A stretch of 36,511 nt of DNA from Betaproteobacteria bacterium (GTDB taxonomy: Bacteria; Pseudomonadota; Gammaproteobacteria; Burkholderiales; Burkholderiaceae_C). Location of the stretch: the NCBI GenBank assembly GCA_010030205.1, contig RGQD01000010.1, positions 1-36,511 on the forward strand, read 5' to 3'. Every line of letters begins with the position of its first letter. Within the stretch, counting starts at the first letter, position 1. This document shows, piece after piece, positions 16,696-25,724 of the stretch. A program made the position numbers and the translations under genes. The notes below the pieces were generated by a model that saw only the letters and a list, made by a program, of their open reading frames with translations, was not told the DNA's origin and ran no database searches.

Positions 16696-17311
16696 CGGTG
16701 GCGTTGCGCGCCGGCTTGCCGACGCCGCAGGCCAGCGCGCACAGCCAGCCGGCTGCGCTGCCGCTGGCGTGCGCCATGGGGGCGATCGCGATGTCCCAGC
16801 CAGCGACGGTGCGCAGCGGCCCTTGCCACGGTGCTTCGAGCAGCAGTTTGAGCGCCAGCCCGGTCAGCAGCGCAACGCCTACGACCTGGCGCTGGCCGCG
16901 TTCGCCACGCAGCAGTTGCCAGCCGGCCACCGCGACGCCGGCATGCAGCAGTCCTGACAGGCCGCCGTAGCTGCCTAGCGCGGGCTGCAGCAGCAGTGCC
17001 ATGTGGCTGATCGGCCAGGCCAGCGCCCAGGCCAGCGCGGCGCGCCGGCCGCAGCCCGCCACCGTACCGAGGGCGGCGACCAAGGCCGTCCCTGCCAAGT
17101 TGGCCGCCAGGTGCAGGCCGCTCCAGTGAACCCAGGCGGCAGTCATGCACCGCCAGGGCTGCGTCCACGCGAGCTCGGGCTGCCAACGCAAGCCCGCCGG
17201 GTCTATTGCCAGCGCTGCCAGCGCACCGCCTGCTGCCAGCGCGCTCAAACCCCACCAGGCCAAACTGGGCGGTGTGCGCAGCGCAGCCTTCAGCTGAAAA
17301 CCGCGCGCCAC
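16688..17311 (-). CDS. rrtA: Rhombosortase (rhomboid-family intramembrane protease for GlyGly-CTERM proteins)
   Basis: 207 residues with about six hydrophobic helices. The rhomboid serine sits in GSYGGLSGLLHAG (Ser119) and the partner histidine is probably His181 in IAPMAHASGSAAGWL. WVHWSGLHLAANLAG near residue 60 is the conserved loop and helix of the family. The GLSGxxHA form and the short length match rhombosortases, which cleave proteins with a GlyGly-CTERM tail. Such a tail is present on the subtilase at 31498-34887. The start is a GTG at 17311, inside the last 22 bases of glnE, which suggests coupling. A generic rhomboid protease is the alternative. Confidence 0.82.
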   Translation of the reverse strand: MARGFQLKAALRTPPSLAWWGLSALAAGGALAALAIDPAGLRWQPELAWTQPWRCMTAAWVHWSGLHLAANLAGTALVAALGTVAGCGRRAALAWALAWPISHMALLLQPALGSYGGLSGLLHAGVAVAGWQLLRGERGQRQVVGVALLTGLALKLLLEAPWQGPLRTVAGWDIAIAPMAHASGSAAGWLCALACGVGKPARNATDG

Positions 17312-20055
17312 AAGGCCAGCACTGCGGCGCGTTCGTTCGCCAGAGACTCGGGGTCGAACTGTGTCGGCTGCTCGTCTAGCCGTGCGCCGTGCTGGGCCCG
17401 ACGCAGCTCGCGGTAGGCCGTGGCCGCCGCCTCGCCGATGCCAGCCGGCAGCAGTCCTTGCGCCTCGGTACGCTGCAGCAGCGCGATATTGCCGGCGTTG
17501 TCGAGCAAGGTCGGGTGTGTTGAGGCCTCGGCCAGAACCAGTGCCTGCACCGCGAACTCAGCATCCATCATGCCGCCCGGGCTGTGTTTGACGTCGTACA
17601 GCTCGGGCTTGATCGGTCGCGCTGCGCGCACCTTGTCGCGCATCTCGAGGACTTCGCGTTTCAAGGCCGCTGCGTCGCGCGGTGCGGCCAGCACCTGGCG
17701 CCTTACTGCATCGAAGCGCCGGCCCAGGTCGGGCGAGCCAGCGCAAAACCGGGCCCGGGTCAGGGCCTGGTGTTCCCAGGTCCAGGCGGTGTTGCTGCCG
17801 CGTCCGACCTGGTAGCGTTCGAATGCGCTGATCGACGTGACGAGCAAGCCTGAATTGCCGTTCGGCCGCAACGCGGTATCGATGTCGAACAGCTCGCCTG
17901 CGGCGGTGCGCAGCGTCAGCCAGGTGATGAGTTTGCGCACGAAGTGGCCATAAACCTCCTGCGCCCGGTCAGGGTCGGGCTCGTCGGCATCGTCATAGAG
18001 GAAGACCACGTCGAGATCGCTGCCATAGCCCAGTTCCTTGCCGCCGAGTTTGCCGTACGCGACGACGGCGAATTGTGGCTGCTCACGGTGGCGCTGGCGT
18101 AGCCGCGGCCAAGCCCAGCGCAAGGTGCAGTCCAGCGTCGCGTCGGCCAGCGCCGACAAGTCGTCGGCCACTTGTTCGACCGTCAGCAGACCCTCGACGT
18201 CGCGCACCAGGGTGCGAAAGACCTCGGCATGGTGGGCATGGCGCAGCGTGTCGAGCAGCGCGTCCTCTTGGTCCTCGCCAGTGCGTCGCCAGGCGAGATG
18301 GCGCTCGTCGAGGTTGTGGGTGTACTCGGCGGCGTCGAAGCGCTCATGCAGCAGCCTGGGGTCGGCCAGCTCGTCGATCACGCCTGGGTGGCGCATCAGG
18401 TACTGCATCGGCCAGCGCGCAAGGCCCAGCAGGCGCAGTAGCCTTCGCATCACCTCTGGCCGTTCGACCAGCAGCGCGATGTAGCTGTCGCGGCGCAGCA
18501 GGGGTTCGAGCCAGTCGATGAAGCGAAGCGCGGCGGCCTCGGTGCAGCCGCTGTCGGCCAAGCAGGCTGCCGCGCGCTCGACCAGCTTGCCCAGGCGCAG
18601 CCTGGCCTCGTCGCGCAGGTTCTGCACCCTGGGGTGGGCGCGCCAGACCCTCACCCGCTCGGCCAGCGCGACCGGCAGCTTGTCGAGCAGCGCGTCGCTG
18701 TCGATGGCCAAAGGCGTCACGCCGCATTGCTTGCAGCCATTGCGCGCTTGGGTCGCGGGCGCTTGGCCGTCGTGCAACAAGGCATCGAACTCGGTGGCCA
18801 CCAACTCACGGATCTCGCACAGCCGGTCTAGCAGCTCGCAAGCTGAAGCCTGGCCGCTCAGTGTTAGCGAACGTGCGATCCAGGCCAGATCGGCATCGGC
18901 AGTCGGTAGCAAATGGGTTTGTTGGTCGTCGAGATACTGGATCCGGTGCTCGACTAGACGCAGGAAGTCATAGGCCTCGGCCAGCTTGTCGGCGGTCTCG
19001 GGCTTCATCAGCCCGTGTGCTGCCAAGCGCTGCAGGCCGGTCAGTGTGGATCGGGTGCGGATCTCGGGGAACTGTCCGCCGCGCACCACCAGCAGCAGCT
19101 GGACGATGAACTCGATCTCGCGGATACCGCCACGCGAGAGCTTCACGTCATTGGCGCGCTCGGGTCGACCTGCGGCACGGCGCTGGGCCTCTTCACGAAT
19201 CTTGCGGTGCAACTGGCGCAGGCCCTCGAAGATGCCGTAGTCCAGGTAGCGGCGGTAGACAAAGGCCGTGACCACCGCGCGCAGTGGCAGCGCCCGGCCC
19301 GATGCCACGGAGGCGTGCGGTGCGACCACCCGGCTCTTGAGCCAGGCGAACCGCTCCCACTCGCGGCCCTGGACCAGAAAATACTCCTCCAGCATCGCCA
19401 GGCTGACCACTGGCGGACCCGAGTTGCCATTCGGACGCAGTGCCAGGTCGACGCGGAAGACGAAACCGTCGTCAGTCGCGTCCCCGATCAGCGCGTACAG
19501 CCGCCTGGCGACGCCGCTGAAGTATTCGTGGGCGCTGACGCTGGATCGGGCGCTGCCCTGAGGGACTCCGGTGGTCTGGCCATCGTCTTCATAGACATAG
19601 ATCAGGTCGATGTCGGACGACACGTTCAACTCGCGTGCGCCTAGCTTGCCCATGCCGATGATCCAGAAATCGATCAGCTGGCCTTTCTCATCCAAAGGCG
19701 GTCCGCTGCGTGCATCTTCATCGGCACGGGCGGCGGCCAGCGCGATTTCCAGCGTGACCTCGGCCAGCAGCGTCATCGTTCCAGTGACCTGATCCAGTGT
19801 CGCGGACTGCTCCACATCGAGCACGGCCAGACGCTCGAGCACGAGCTGACGCAGCACCCGCAGGGCCGAGGCCAGCGGCCGGCCCTGCGCCTGAAGTTGC
19901 TGGGCCAGGTCGGTCAGCGTGGACGCAGCGGGCAGGCCGGGCGGCAGCAGCGGCAGCTCGGCGGCGTAGCGCCGGCGCACACGCTGGACGAAGCGGCTGT
20001 GGTTGGCGTTGGCGCCGGGCGGGTCTGGCTTGGGCAGGTCTGAGGGCATGGTCAT
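17290..20055 (-). CDS. glnE: Bifunctional glutamine synthetase adenylyltransferase/deadenylase
   Basis: 921 residues, the normal size. GlnE adds or removes AMP on glutamine synthetase in response to nitrogen state. Two nucleotidyltransferase halves are visible. The N-terminal one has GMGKLGARELNVSSDIDLIY, and the C-terminal one has AYGKLGGKELGYGSDLDVVF with LYDDADEP. Both keep the metal-binding SDxD aspartates, so both activities should be intact. HSPGGMMDAEFAVQALVL near the end is also typical. The start is ATG 20055 or the ATG two codons later. It diverges from yhdP and overlaps the rhombosortase gene at its end. Confidence 0.96.
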   Translation of the reverse strand: MTMPSDLPKPDPPGANANHSRFVQRVRRRYAAELPLLPPGLPAASTLTDLAQQLQAQGRPLASALRVLRQLVLERLAVLDVEQSATLDQVTGTMTLLAEVTLEIALAAARADEDARSGPPLDEKGQLIDFWIIGMGKLGARELNVSSDIDLIYVYEDDGQTTGVPQGSARSSVSAHEYFSGVARRLYALIGDATDDGFVFRVDLALRPNGNSGPPVVSLAMLEEYFLVQGREWERFAWLKSRVVAPHASVASGRALPLRAVVTAFVYRRYLDYGIFEGLRQLHRKIREEAQRRAAGRPERANDVKLSRGGIREIEFIVQLLLVVRGGQFPEIRTRSTLTGLQRLAAHGLMKPETADKLAEAYDFLRLVEHRIQYLDDQQTHLLPTADADLAWIARSLTLSGQASACELLDRLCEIRELVATEFDALLHDGQAPATQARNGCKQCGVTPLAIDSDALLDKLPVALAERVRVWRAHPRVQNLRDEARLRLGKLVERAAACLADSGCTEAAALRFIDWLEPLLRRDSYIALLVERPEVMRRLLRLLGLARWPMQYLMRHPGVIDELADPRLLHERFDAAEYTHNLDERHLAWRRTGEDQEDALLDTLRHAHHAEVFRTLVRDVEGLLTVEQVADDLSALADATLDCTLRWAWPRLRQRHREQPQFAVVAYGKLGGKELGYGSDLDVVFLYDDADEPDPDRAQEVYGHFVRKLITWLTLRTAAGELFDIDTALRPNGNSGLLVTSISAFERYQVGRGSNTAWTWEHQALTRARFCAGSPDLGRRFDAVRRQVLAAPRDAAALKREVLEMRDKVRAARPIKPELYDVKHSPGGMMDAEFAVQALVLAEASTHPTLLDNAGNIALLQRTEAQGLLPAGIGEAAATAYRELRRAQHGARLDEQPTQFDPESLANERAAVLALWRAVFS

Positions 20056-20155
20056 GCGCTGGCGCCGTGCTAGATTGACGCGCCGCTACCATGCTTGTCG
20101 GCGACTCCATGCCCGCCGATCTCATGTCTTGCCTGTCGGTCCCTGCGCCCCATCC

Positions 20156-23100
20156 ATGCCCCTTTCGTCCCTAGTCGCTGCTGTGCGCCGCACCGCCGGG
20201 CCAGCCTGGTCTGACCGGCGCCGGTTTTGGCGTTCATCCTGGCGCGTTTCATGGCGTCTGGCGCTGGGACTGCTGGTGGCGGGATGGACCGGTCTGGTGT
20301 TGGCCTGGCTGGCCCTGCATTGGTTGATTCTGCCCCGTCTGGACGAATGGCGTCCGATGATCGAGGCGCAGGCGGGTCGCGCGCTCGGGCATCCTGTGCA
20401 AATCGGCCAGATCGCGGTTCACAGCTCGGGCTGGGTGCCGTCTTTTGTGCTGCGCGATGTGGTGCTGCGCGATGCGCGGGGTCGCGAGGCTTTGCGGCTG
20501 CCGCAGGTCTCTGCCGCGCTTTCGGTGCCGTCCTTGATGGGCTTGAGCCTGCGCTTCGAGCAATTGCTGATCGAGGACGCCCGGCTTGAGGTGCGCCGCG
20601 ATGCCCAGGGGCATTGGCATGTGGCAGGGCTGGATGTGGCGTCGACCGATGCCGCGGTGGACGGCAGCGCTGCGGCCGACTGGTTCTTTGAGCAGCATGA
20701 GGTGATCATCCGCGGCGGCTTGCTGCGCTGGGTCGACGAACAGCGTGAGGCACCACCCTTGCAGTTGGCCGACGTGCTGCTGGTGGTGCGCAACCACGGG
20801 CGGCGTCACGAACTCAGGCTTGACGCCACGCCGCCGGCAGACTGGGGCCAGCGTCTGAGCCTGCGGGCTCAGGTCCGCAGCCCCTTGCTGGCGCGCGCCG
20901 GAGACTGGCAGCAATGGAAGGGCATGCTCTACGCCGACCTGCCCAGTGTCGATGTCAATGGTCTGCGCCACCATGTCGATTTGCCAGTGGACCTGCAACA
21001 AGGCGAGGCCGCGCTGCGGGCTTGGGTTGACTGGGATCAGGGCCTGCCTCAAGCGCTGACCTTGGATGTTGCGCTGCGCCAAGTGTCGGTGCGACTGGCG
21101 GGGGATCTGGCGCCGCTGGCTTTTGCCGAGCTCGGCGGGCGTTTTGTCGCGGAGCGCTCGATCAGCGGCGTGAAGCTGGCGATCGATCGCTTGTCGTTTG
21201 CCACCGCCGACGGCCAGGTCTGGGCGCCGAGCCAACTCGCGTTGCAGTGGCACCAAACTCAGGCCATGAAGCTTGACCAGGTCGCAGGCCACCATCCGGT
21301 GACCGGCGGCGAATTCAAGGCCGACCGTCTGGATCTGGCCGCGCTGGCCGATCTGGCCGAGCGTCTGCCGATAGGCACTGCGTTGCGCAGCCTGCTGCAT
21401 CAACTCAAGCCCGAAGGCAGGGTGCAGTCGCTGCAGGCGCGCTGGGACGGCCCGCTCGACGCCCCTGTGCGCTACAGCGTGCAGGCCCAGGTGCAAGGCC
21501 TGGCCATTGCCGCTGCCCCGTCGCCCGAGCCTGGCGGCATTGGCCGCCCCGGATGGCATGGCGCCGATCTGGACATCAGTGCCAGCGAGACCGGCGGCCA
21601 TGCCGACCTCAGCCTGCGTGACGGTGCGATCGAGTTGCCTGGGGTGTTCGAGCAGACCAGCGTGCGCTTGACGCACTTTTCCAGCCAGCTGGTCTGGCGC
21701 ATCGAACCCGTCAAGGCCGACACCAAGCTGGCGGGCAAGGGCGCTGCTGTGGCGCCGCTGGTCAGCCAGGCTGCGCCGCGGATCGAACTCAAGCTGCTCA
21801 ATGCCCGTTTCGACAACGACGACGCGCGCGGAGCGCTCAATGCCACCTGGCGCAGCGGCGCGGGCAGCGGTTTTGGCAAAGGCGGCAGGCTGCCGGGCCT
21901 GCTCGAATTGAGCGGCACGCTGGCCGAAGGCCGGGCCAACCGCGTGGCGCGCTACTTGCCGCTGGGCATCGATGCGCAGACCCGCTCCTGGGTTCAGCGC
22001 GCAGTGCAGGGCGGCGAGCTGCGCAAAGTCAGCTACCGCGTCAAGGGCGACCTATGGGATTTCCCCTATGTCAACCGCCGCGATGGCGAGTTCCAGATCG
22101 CCGGCCAAGTGCAAGACCTGACGCTCGCGCCTGTGCCGTCGGTGCTCGCGGCGGGTCAGCAAGCGGCCTGGGAAACGCCCTGGCCAGCGTTCTCGGGCGT
22201 CAGCGGCGAGCTGGTGTTCGATCGCAACTCGATGCGGTTTCAGCAGGCTCGCGGCAAGCTGTGGGGGCTTGAACTGGTCGATGTGCAAGGGCGAATCCGC
22301 GAGCTGTCGGCGAACTCCTCGCTGGAGGTCGAAGGCCAGGTCCGCGGCCCGCTGCCCGATTTGCTGCGCTACCTCAAAACTACGCCGCTCAATGCCTGGA
22401 CTGGCGACACACTGGCCCTGGCCAGCGTCAGCGGCAACGCCGAGCTCAAGCTGGGTTTGAACATTCCGCTCGCCCGGCCCGCTGACACTCTGGTCAATGC
22501 GGTGCTGCAGTTGCCAGGCAACGACCTGCGCCTGCGGCCCGACTTGCCGCTGCTGCCCAATGCCCGCGGTCGGGTCGAAGCCACGCAAAAGAGCGTGCAA
22601 GTCACGGCATTGCGCACCCAACTGGTCGGCGGCGAGGCGCAGATCGACGGCGGCAGCCAAGCCGACGGTAGCCTGCGCTTCTCGATCGCGGGCCAGGCCA
22701 GTGCTGAGGGTTTGCGCCGCACGACCGAGCTCGGCGCGGCCGCTCAATGGGCCCAGCGATTGCAAGGCCAGACCGCTTACCGCGCCCTGCTCGGGCTGCA
22801 ACAGGGGCGGACAGAATGGCAGCTGTCGAGCATGCTAGGTGGCATGGCGATTGACCTGCCAGCACCGCTGGGCAAGGCCGCCGAGGGCAAGCTCGCGCTG
22901 CGCTTGGGCAGCACCTGGCAAGACGGGCCGCGTGGCGGCGCCCAGCGCGACTGGCTTCGGCTTGAGCTAGGTCCGCTGCAGGCCAGTGCGGTGCTCGAGC
23001 GCAGCCAGGGCGCGACCCGGGTGCTGCGCAGCGCGCTGGCTTACGACAGCGTGTTGCCCGAACCGGTGGCGGGCGGTCGGGCCGTGCTGACACTGCCGCG

Positions 23101-24349
23101 ACTCGACCTCGACGCCTGGCGCGCGCAGTCCTGGCCAGGGAACTCGTCGCTGACCTTCGAAGCGGGGGGGTGGGTGCCGCACAGCGTACAGCTCAAGACC
23201 GCCGAACTGCACGCTGGCGGGCGCAGGCTCAGCGGTGTGGCGCTGGACCTGCAGCGATTGAGCAAGCCAGGCGAAGAGGGCTGGCGGATTCAGGGCTTGG
23301 CCGACCAGACCGCCGGCAGCGTCGAATACCGTGAACCCCGAAGCATTGGCGCTGCCGGACGCATCAAGGCGCGCCTGTCGCGCCTGTCGCTGCAACCGGC
23401 GGATGCCGACCGGGTCAGCGACTCGGTGGTCGGCCTGCTCGAACAGGCGCCCAGCAGCGTGCCTGCGCTCGACATCGAGATCGATGACTTCGAGCTGCGA
23501 GGCCACAAGCTCGGCAAGCTGGCGGTCGAGGCCGTCAATCGCTTGCCGGGAGGCGAGACCGGTGGCTCGGGCGAGTGGCGTTTGAACCGCTTGCAGTTGG
23601 GCAACGCCGATGCACGCCTGACCGCCAGCGGCCAGTGGCAGGCCGCAGCTGCGGGTTCAGCGCGGCGCATGGCGCTCGACTTCAAGCTCGACATCGACGA
23701 TGGCGGTGCGCTGCTGCAGCGATTGGGCCTGGGTCTCGCGCTCAAAGGCGGCAAAGGTCAGATCACGGGCTTGCTGGGCTGGGCCGGCTCGCCGCTGGCG
23801 CCGGACCTGCCCAGCTTGGACGGCAAGCTGGCGCTGACGATCGGCAACGCCCAGTTTCTCAAGGTCGATGCGGGCGCCGCCAGGCTGCTCGGCGTGCTGA
23901 GCCTGCAGGCCTTGCCGCGCCGCTTGCTGCTGGACTTCCGCGATGTGTTCCAGGATGGTCTGGCCTTCGACCACATCACGGCCGACCTGCGTATCAGCCA
24001 GGGCGTCGCGTACACCGACAACCTGCGCCTGCGCAGCCTGCAGGCCGTGGTGCTGGCCGAAGGCAGCGCCGACATCGCCCGTGAAACCCAGAGCCTGCAC
24101 GTGTTGGCGCTGCCCGAGCTCAACACCGCCAGCGCCTCGCTGGCCTATGCCGCGATCAACCCGGCGGTGGCGCTGGGTGCGTTTGTCGGCCAGTGGTTGC
24201 TGCGTGAACCGCTGCGCCAGCTCAGCGCGCGCGAGTTCCGCATCAGCGGCGGCTGGGACGCGCCCCTGGTCGAACGGGTTGAGCGCAAGCTGCTTGAGCC
24301 CTTGCCTGCTGTGGCCGCTGACGCTGCGTCGGCCGCAGCCAAGCCCTGA
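20156..24349 (+). CDS. yhdP: YhdP family AsmA-like protein
   Basis: 1397 residues from ATG 20156, typical for this very large family. In E. coli YhdP, with TamB and YdbH, supports phospholipid transfer to the outer membrane across the periplasm. Here a basic N-terminal stretch is followed by one membrane helix (LALGLLVAGWTGLVLAWLAL). A long, beta-rich periplasmic body comes next, opening with the DUF3971-like HPVQIGQIAVHSSGWVPSF. The C-terminal AsmA-like region includes LLGVLSLQALPRRLLLDFRD and ends in an Ala-rich tail. The frame is open 153 bases further upstream but that part is not protein-like. The start is chosen from the distance to the helix; no strong ribosome site is seen. Confidence 0.92.
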   Translation: MPLSSLVAAVRRTAGPAWSDRRRFWRSSWRVSWRLALGLLVAGWTGLVLAWLALHWLILPRLDEWRPMIEAQAGRALGHPVQIGQIAVHSSGWVPSFVLRDVVLRDARGREALRLPQVSAALSVPSLMGLSLRFEQLLIEDARLEVRRDAQGHWHVAGLDVASTDAAVDGSAAADWFFEQHEVIIRGGLLRWVDEQREAPPLQLADVLLVVRNHGRRHELRLDATPPADWGQRLSLRAQVRSPLLARAGDWQQWKGMLYADLPSVDVNGLRHHVDLPVDLQQGEAALRAWVDWDQGLPQALTLDVALRQVSVRLAGDLAPLAFAELGGRFVAERSISGVKLAIDRLSFATADGQVWAPSQLALQWHQTQAMKLDQVAGHHPVTGGEFKADRLDLAALADLAERLPIGTALRSLLHQLKPEGRVQSLQARWDGPLDAPVRYSVQAQVQGLAIAAAPSPEPGGIGRPGWHGADLDISASETGGHADLSLRDGAIELPGVFEQTSVRLTHFSSQLVWRIEPVKADTKLAGKGAAVAPLVSQAAPRIELKLLNARFDNDDARGALNATWRSGAGSGFGKGGRLPGLLELSGTLAEGRANRVARYLPLGIDAQTRSWVQRAVQGGELRKVSYRVKGDLWDFPYVNRRDGEFQIAGQVQDLTLAPVPSVLAAGQQAAWETPWPAFSGVSGELVFDRNSMRFQQARGKLWGLELVDVQGRIRELSANSSLEVEGQVRGPLPDLLRYLKTTPLNAWTGDTLALASVSGNAELKLGLNIPLARPADTLVNAVLQLPGNDLRLRPDLPLLPNARGRVEATQKSVQVTALRTQLVGGEAQIDGGSQADGSLRFSIAGQASAEGLRRTTELGAAAQWAQRLQGQTAYRALLGLQQGRTEWQLSSMLGGMAIDLPAPLGKAAEGKLALRLGSTWQDGPRGGAQRDWLRLELGPLQASAVLERSQGATRVLRSALAYDSVLPEPVAGGRAVLTLPRLDLDAWRAQSWPGNSSLTFEAGGWVPHSVQLKTAELHAGGRRLSGVALDLQRLSKPGEEGWRIQGLADQTAGSVEYREPRSIGAAGRIKARLSRLSLQPADADRVSDSVVGLLEQAPSSVPALDIEIDDFELRGHKLGKLAVEAVNRLPGGETGGSGEWRLNRLQLGNADARLTASGQWQAAAAGSARRMALDFKLDIDDGGALLQRLGLGLALKGGKGQITGLLGWAGSPLAPDLPSLDGKLALTIGNAQFLKVDAGAARLLGVLSLQALPRRLLLDFRDVFQDGLAFDHITADLRISQGVAYTDNLRLRSLQAVVLAEGSADIARETQSLHVLALPELNTASASLAYAAINPAVALGAFVGQWLLREPLRQLSAREFRISGGWDAPLVERVERKLLEPLPAVAADAASAAAKP

Positions 24350-24395
24350 TCCCTGCCGCTGAGGACGCGGTTCACGATGGCGAGGCGCAGGGGCT

Positions 24396-25163
24396 TCAGC
24401 TGAATTTCAGGTCACCGTACCAGGCTTCGCTGTGGGACTTGAGGTCATCGCTGTCGGTGAGCAGGCCGACGCTGAGGATACGGCCCGGCTCGCCACCGAA
24501 GACCCGCTGGTAGTCGTCGACCACGTTGCGCCGGTAGCGTTGCCATCGGTCTGTGTGGGTCGCGCCGCTTTCGACCACCAGGTAGCGGATTCGCCCGCTG
24601 CGCAGGTACTCGAACACGCTTTCGGGCGCTGCCTGGCCGTCCCAGACATACATCAGGGTTGCAAAAGGCAGGTCATGTCCGGTGAACAGCTCGACCTGCT
24701 CTCGAAACAACATCTCGCGCAGCGTCAGGGTCGAGAGGTCGCCGTCGAAGGCCACGACCACGCGAGCCGGGCAGTCGTCGAGCTCGTCGCTCGCCACGGT
24801 CGCTTCAACGGCGAGTTGGTCGACCCGCCAATCCCATTCCAACCAGGGCGTGACGCGGGGATCGATGTCGACATCGCAGCGCAGACCCGAAGTTGACCGA
24901 TCAGCCACCGCGTGCACGACCCGGCGACCTTCCTTGTCGACGAGCCGGTAGCGGGTGGCCGGGAGGTCTCGGCGCATCACCTGCTCGTACCAGCCCTCGG
25001 GCAGCCCATGCTGCTGGCGCGCGGTCGAGAACCGCGCAACTTCCGCAGCCTGCAAGGCTCGCGGGCGCTTGACCAGAGGGGTGCAGCCGTCAAGACCGAT
25101 GAGCCCGGTGAGCCCGGTGAGCCCGGCGAGCGCAGCCAAGCAGCAACGGCGACGGTCCAGCAT
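24396..25163 (-). CDS. DUF3047 family protein, probable lipoprotein
   Basis: 255 residues from ATG 25163. The N-terminus is MLDRRRCCLAALAG, then a repetitive hydrophobic stretch LTGLTGLIGLDG and a cysteine, consistent with a lipoprotein signal peptide (LDGC). The body matches DUF3047 as I know it: ATRYRLVDKEGRRVVHAVAD, LEWDWRVDQL, DDCPARVVVAFDGD, FATLMYVWDG and RIRYLVVESG. No biochemical function is established for the family. The coding DNA for the hydrophobic stretch contains a 9-bp tandem repeat (GAGCCCGGT on the plus strand near 25100-25126). A longer start, encoding MSEWNRKFRRN, exists upstream but would bury the signal peptide. Confidence 0.8.
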   Translation of the reverse strand: MLDRRRCCLAALAGLTGLTGLIGLDGCTPLVKRPRALQAAEVARFSTARQQHGLPEGWYEQVMRRDLPATRYRLVDKEGRRVVHAVADRSTSGLRCDVDIDPRVTPWLEWDWRVDQLAVEATVASDELDDCPARVVVAFDGDLSTLTLREMLFREQVELFTGHDLPFATLMYVWDGQAAPESVFEYLRSGRIRYLVVESGATHTDRWQRYRRNVVDDYQRVFGGEPGRILSVGLLTDSDDLKSHSEAWYGDLKFS

Positions 25164-25377
25164 GGCGCCGCGGGGGAAAGCGGCAGGTGGCGTGGTTTTC
25201 AAGAGGATGTCCGTGGCCAGGCACCAGCCCCTGCGCGGCCTCGAAAGGCCTGGCACGTTGCGCCGGAACTTGCGATTCCATTCTGACATCGCCGAGGCCG
25301 GTTTCGTTTGACGCCACTGCCCGTGCTGGGGCAAAGCCTGTAGAGTCGACGCTGTCAACCATCAGCAGGAGCTCTCC

Positions 25378-25611
25378 ATGGCCACAGCACCCAACACCAA
25401 GATAGACATCAAGGCCATCGCCGATGACAGCGGTGTGGCCGTCGAGGCTTACGACACCTACGACAGCGACGAGGAGACCTTGGCTGCCGCACACCGGTTT
25501 GCCGCCGGCATCGTGGAACGATTGGCGGTGATCTGCGAGACCCAGTCTGGCGCCAAGCTGCTCGACGCTGCGGCGCTGCGCCGCATTGCCAAATCGCTGT
25601 TGCCGGCTTGA
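25378..25611 (+). CDS. Small acidic protein of unknown function
   Basis: 77 residues with an in-frame ATG preceded by CAGGAG about 8 bases upstream, a good ribosome site. The N-terminal half is acidic and rich in Asp, Ala and Tyr (AYDTYDSDEETL). The second half is predicted helical (AAHRFAAGIVERLAVICE, then LLDAAALRRIAKSLLPA). It has no signal peptide or membrane segment. I do not recognise a family. Codon use matches the neighbours. It is transcribed away from the DUF3047 gene, with 214 bases between the two starts. Confidence 0.7.
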   Translation: MATAPNTKIDIKAIADDSGVAVEAYDTYDSDEETLAAAHRFAAGIVERLAVICETQSGAKLLDAAALRRIAKSLLPA

Positions 25612-25724
25612 GGGCGGCCTGAGCGAGGACATGACCAACTGACGCGGCGAGCCCTGCGTCTAGCAGCACAGCATTGCACTGTCTGTTGACAGGCTGAGGG
25701 CCAGCGGCGCCGCGGACAGCCCGC

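Noticed and set aside
20249-21676. Open frame of 475 codons antisense to yhdP
   Set aside because: No domain, and yhdP is well supported on the other strand.
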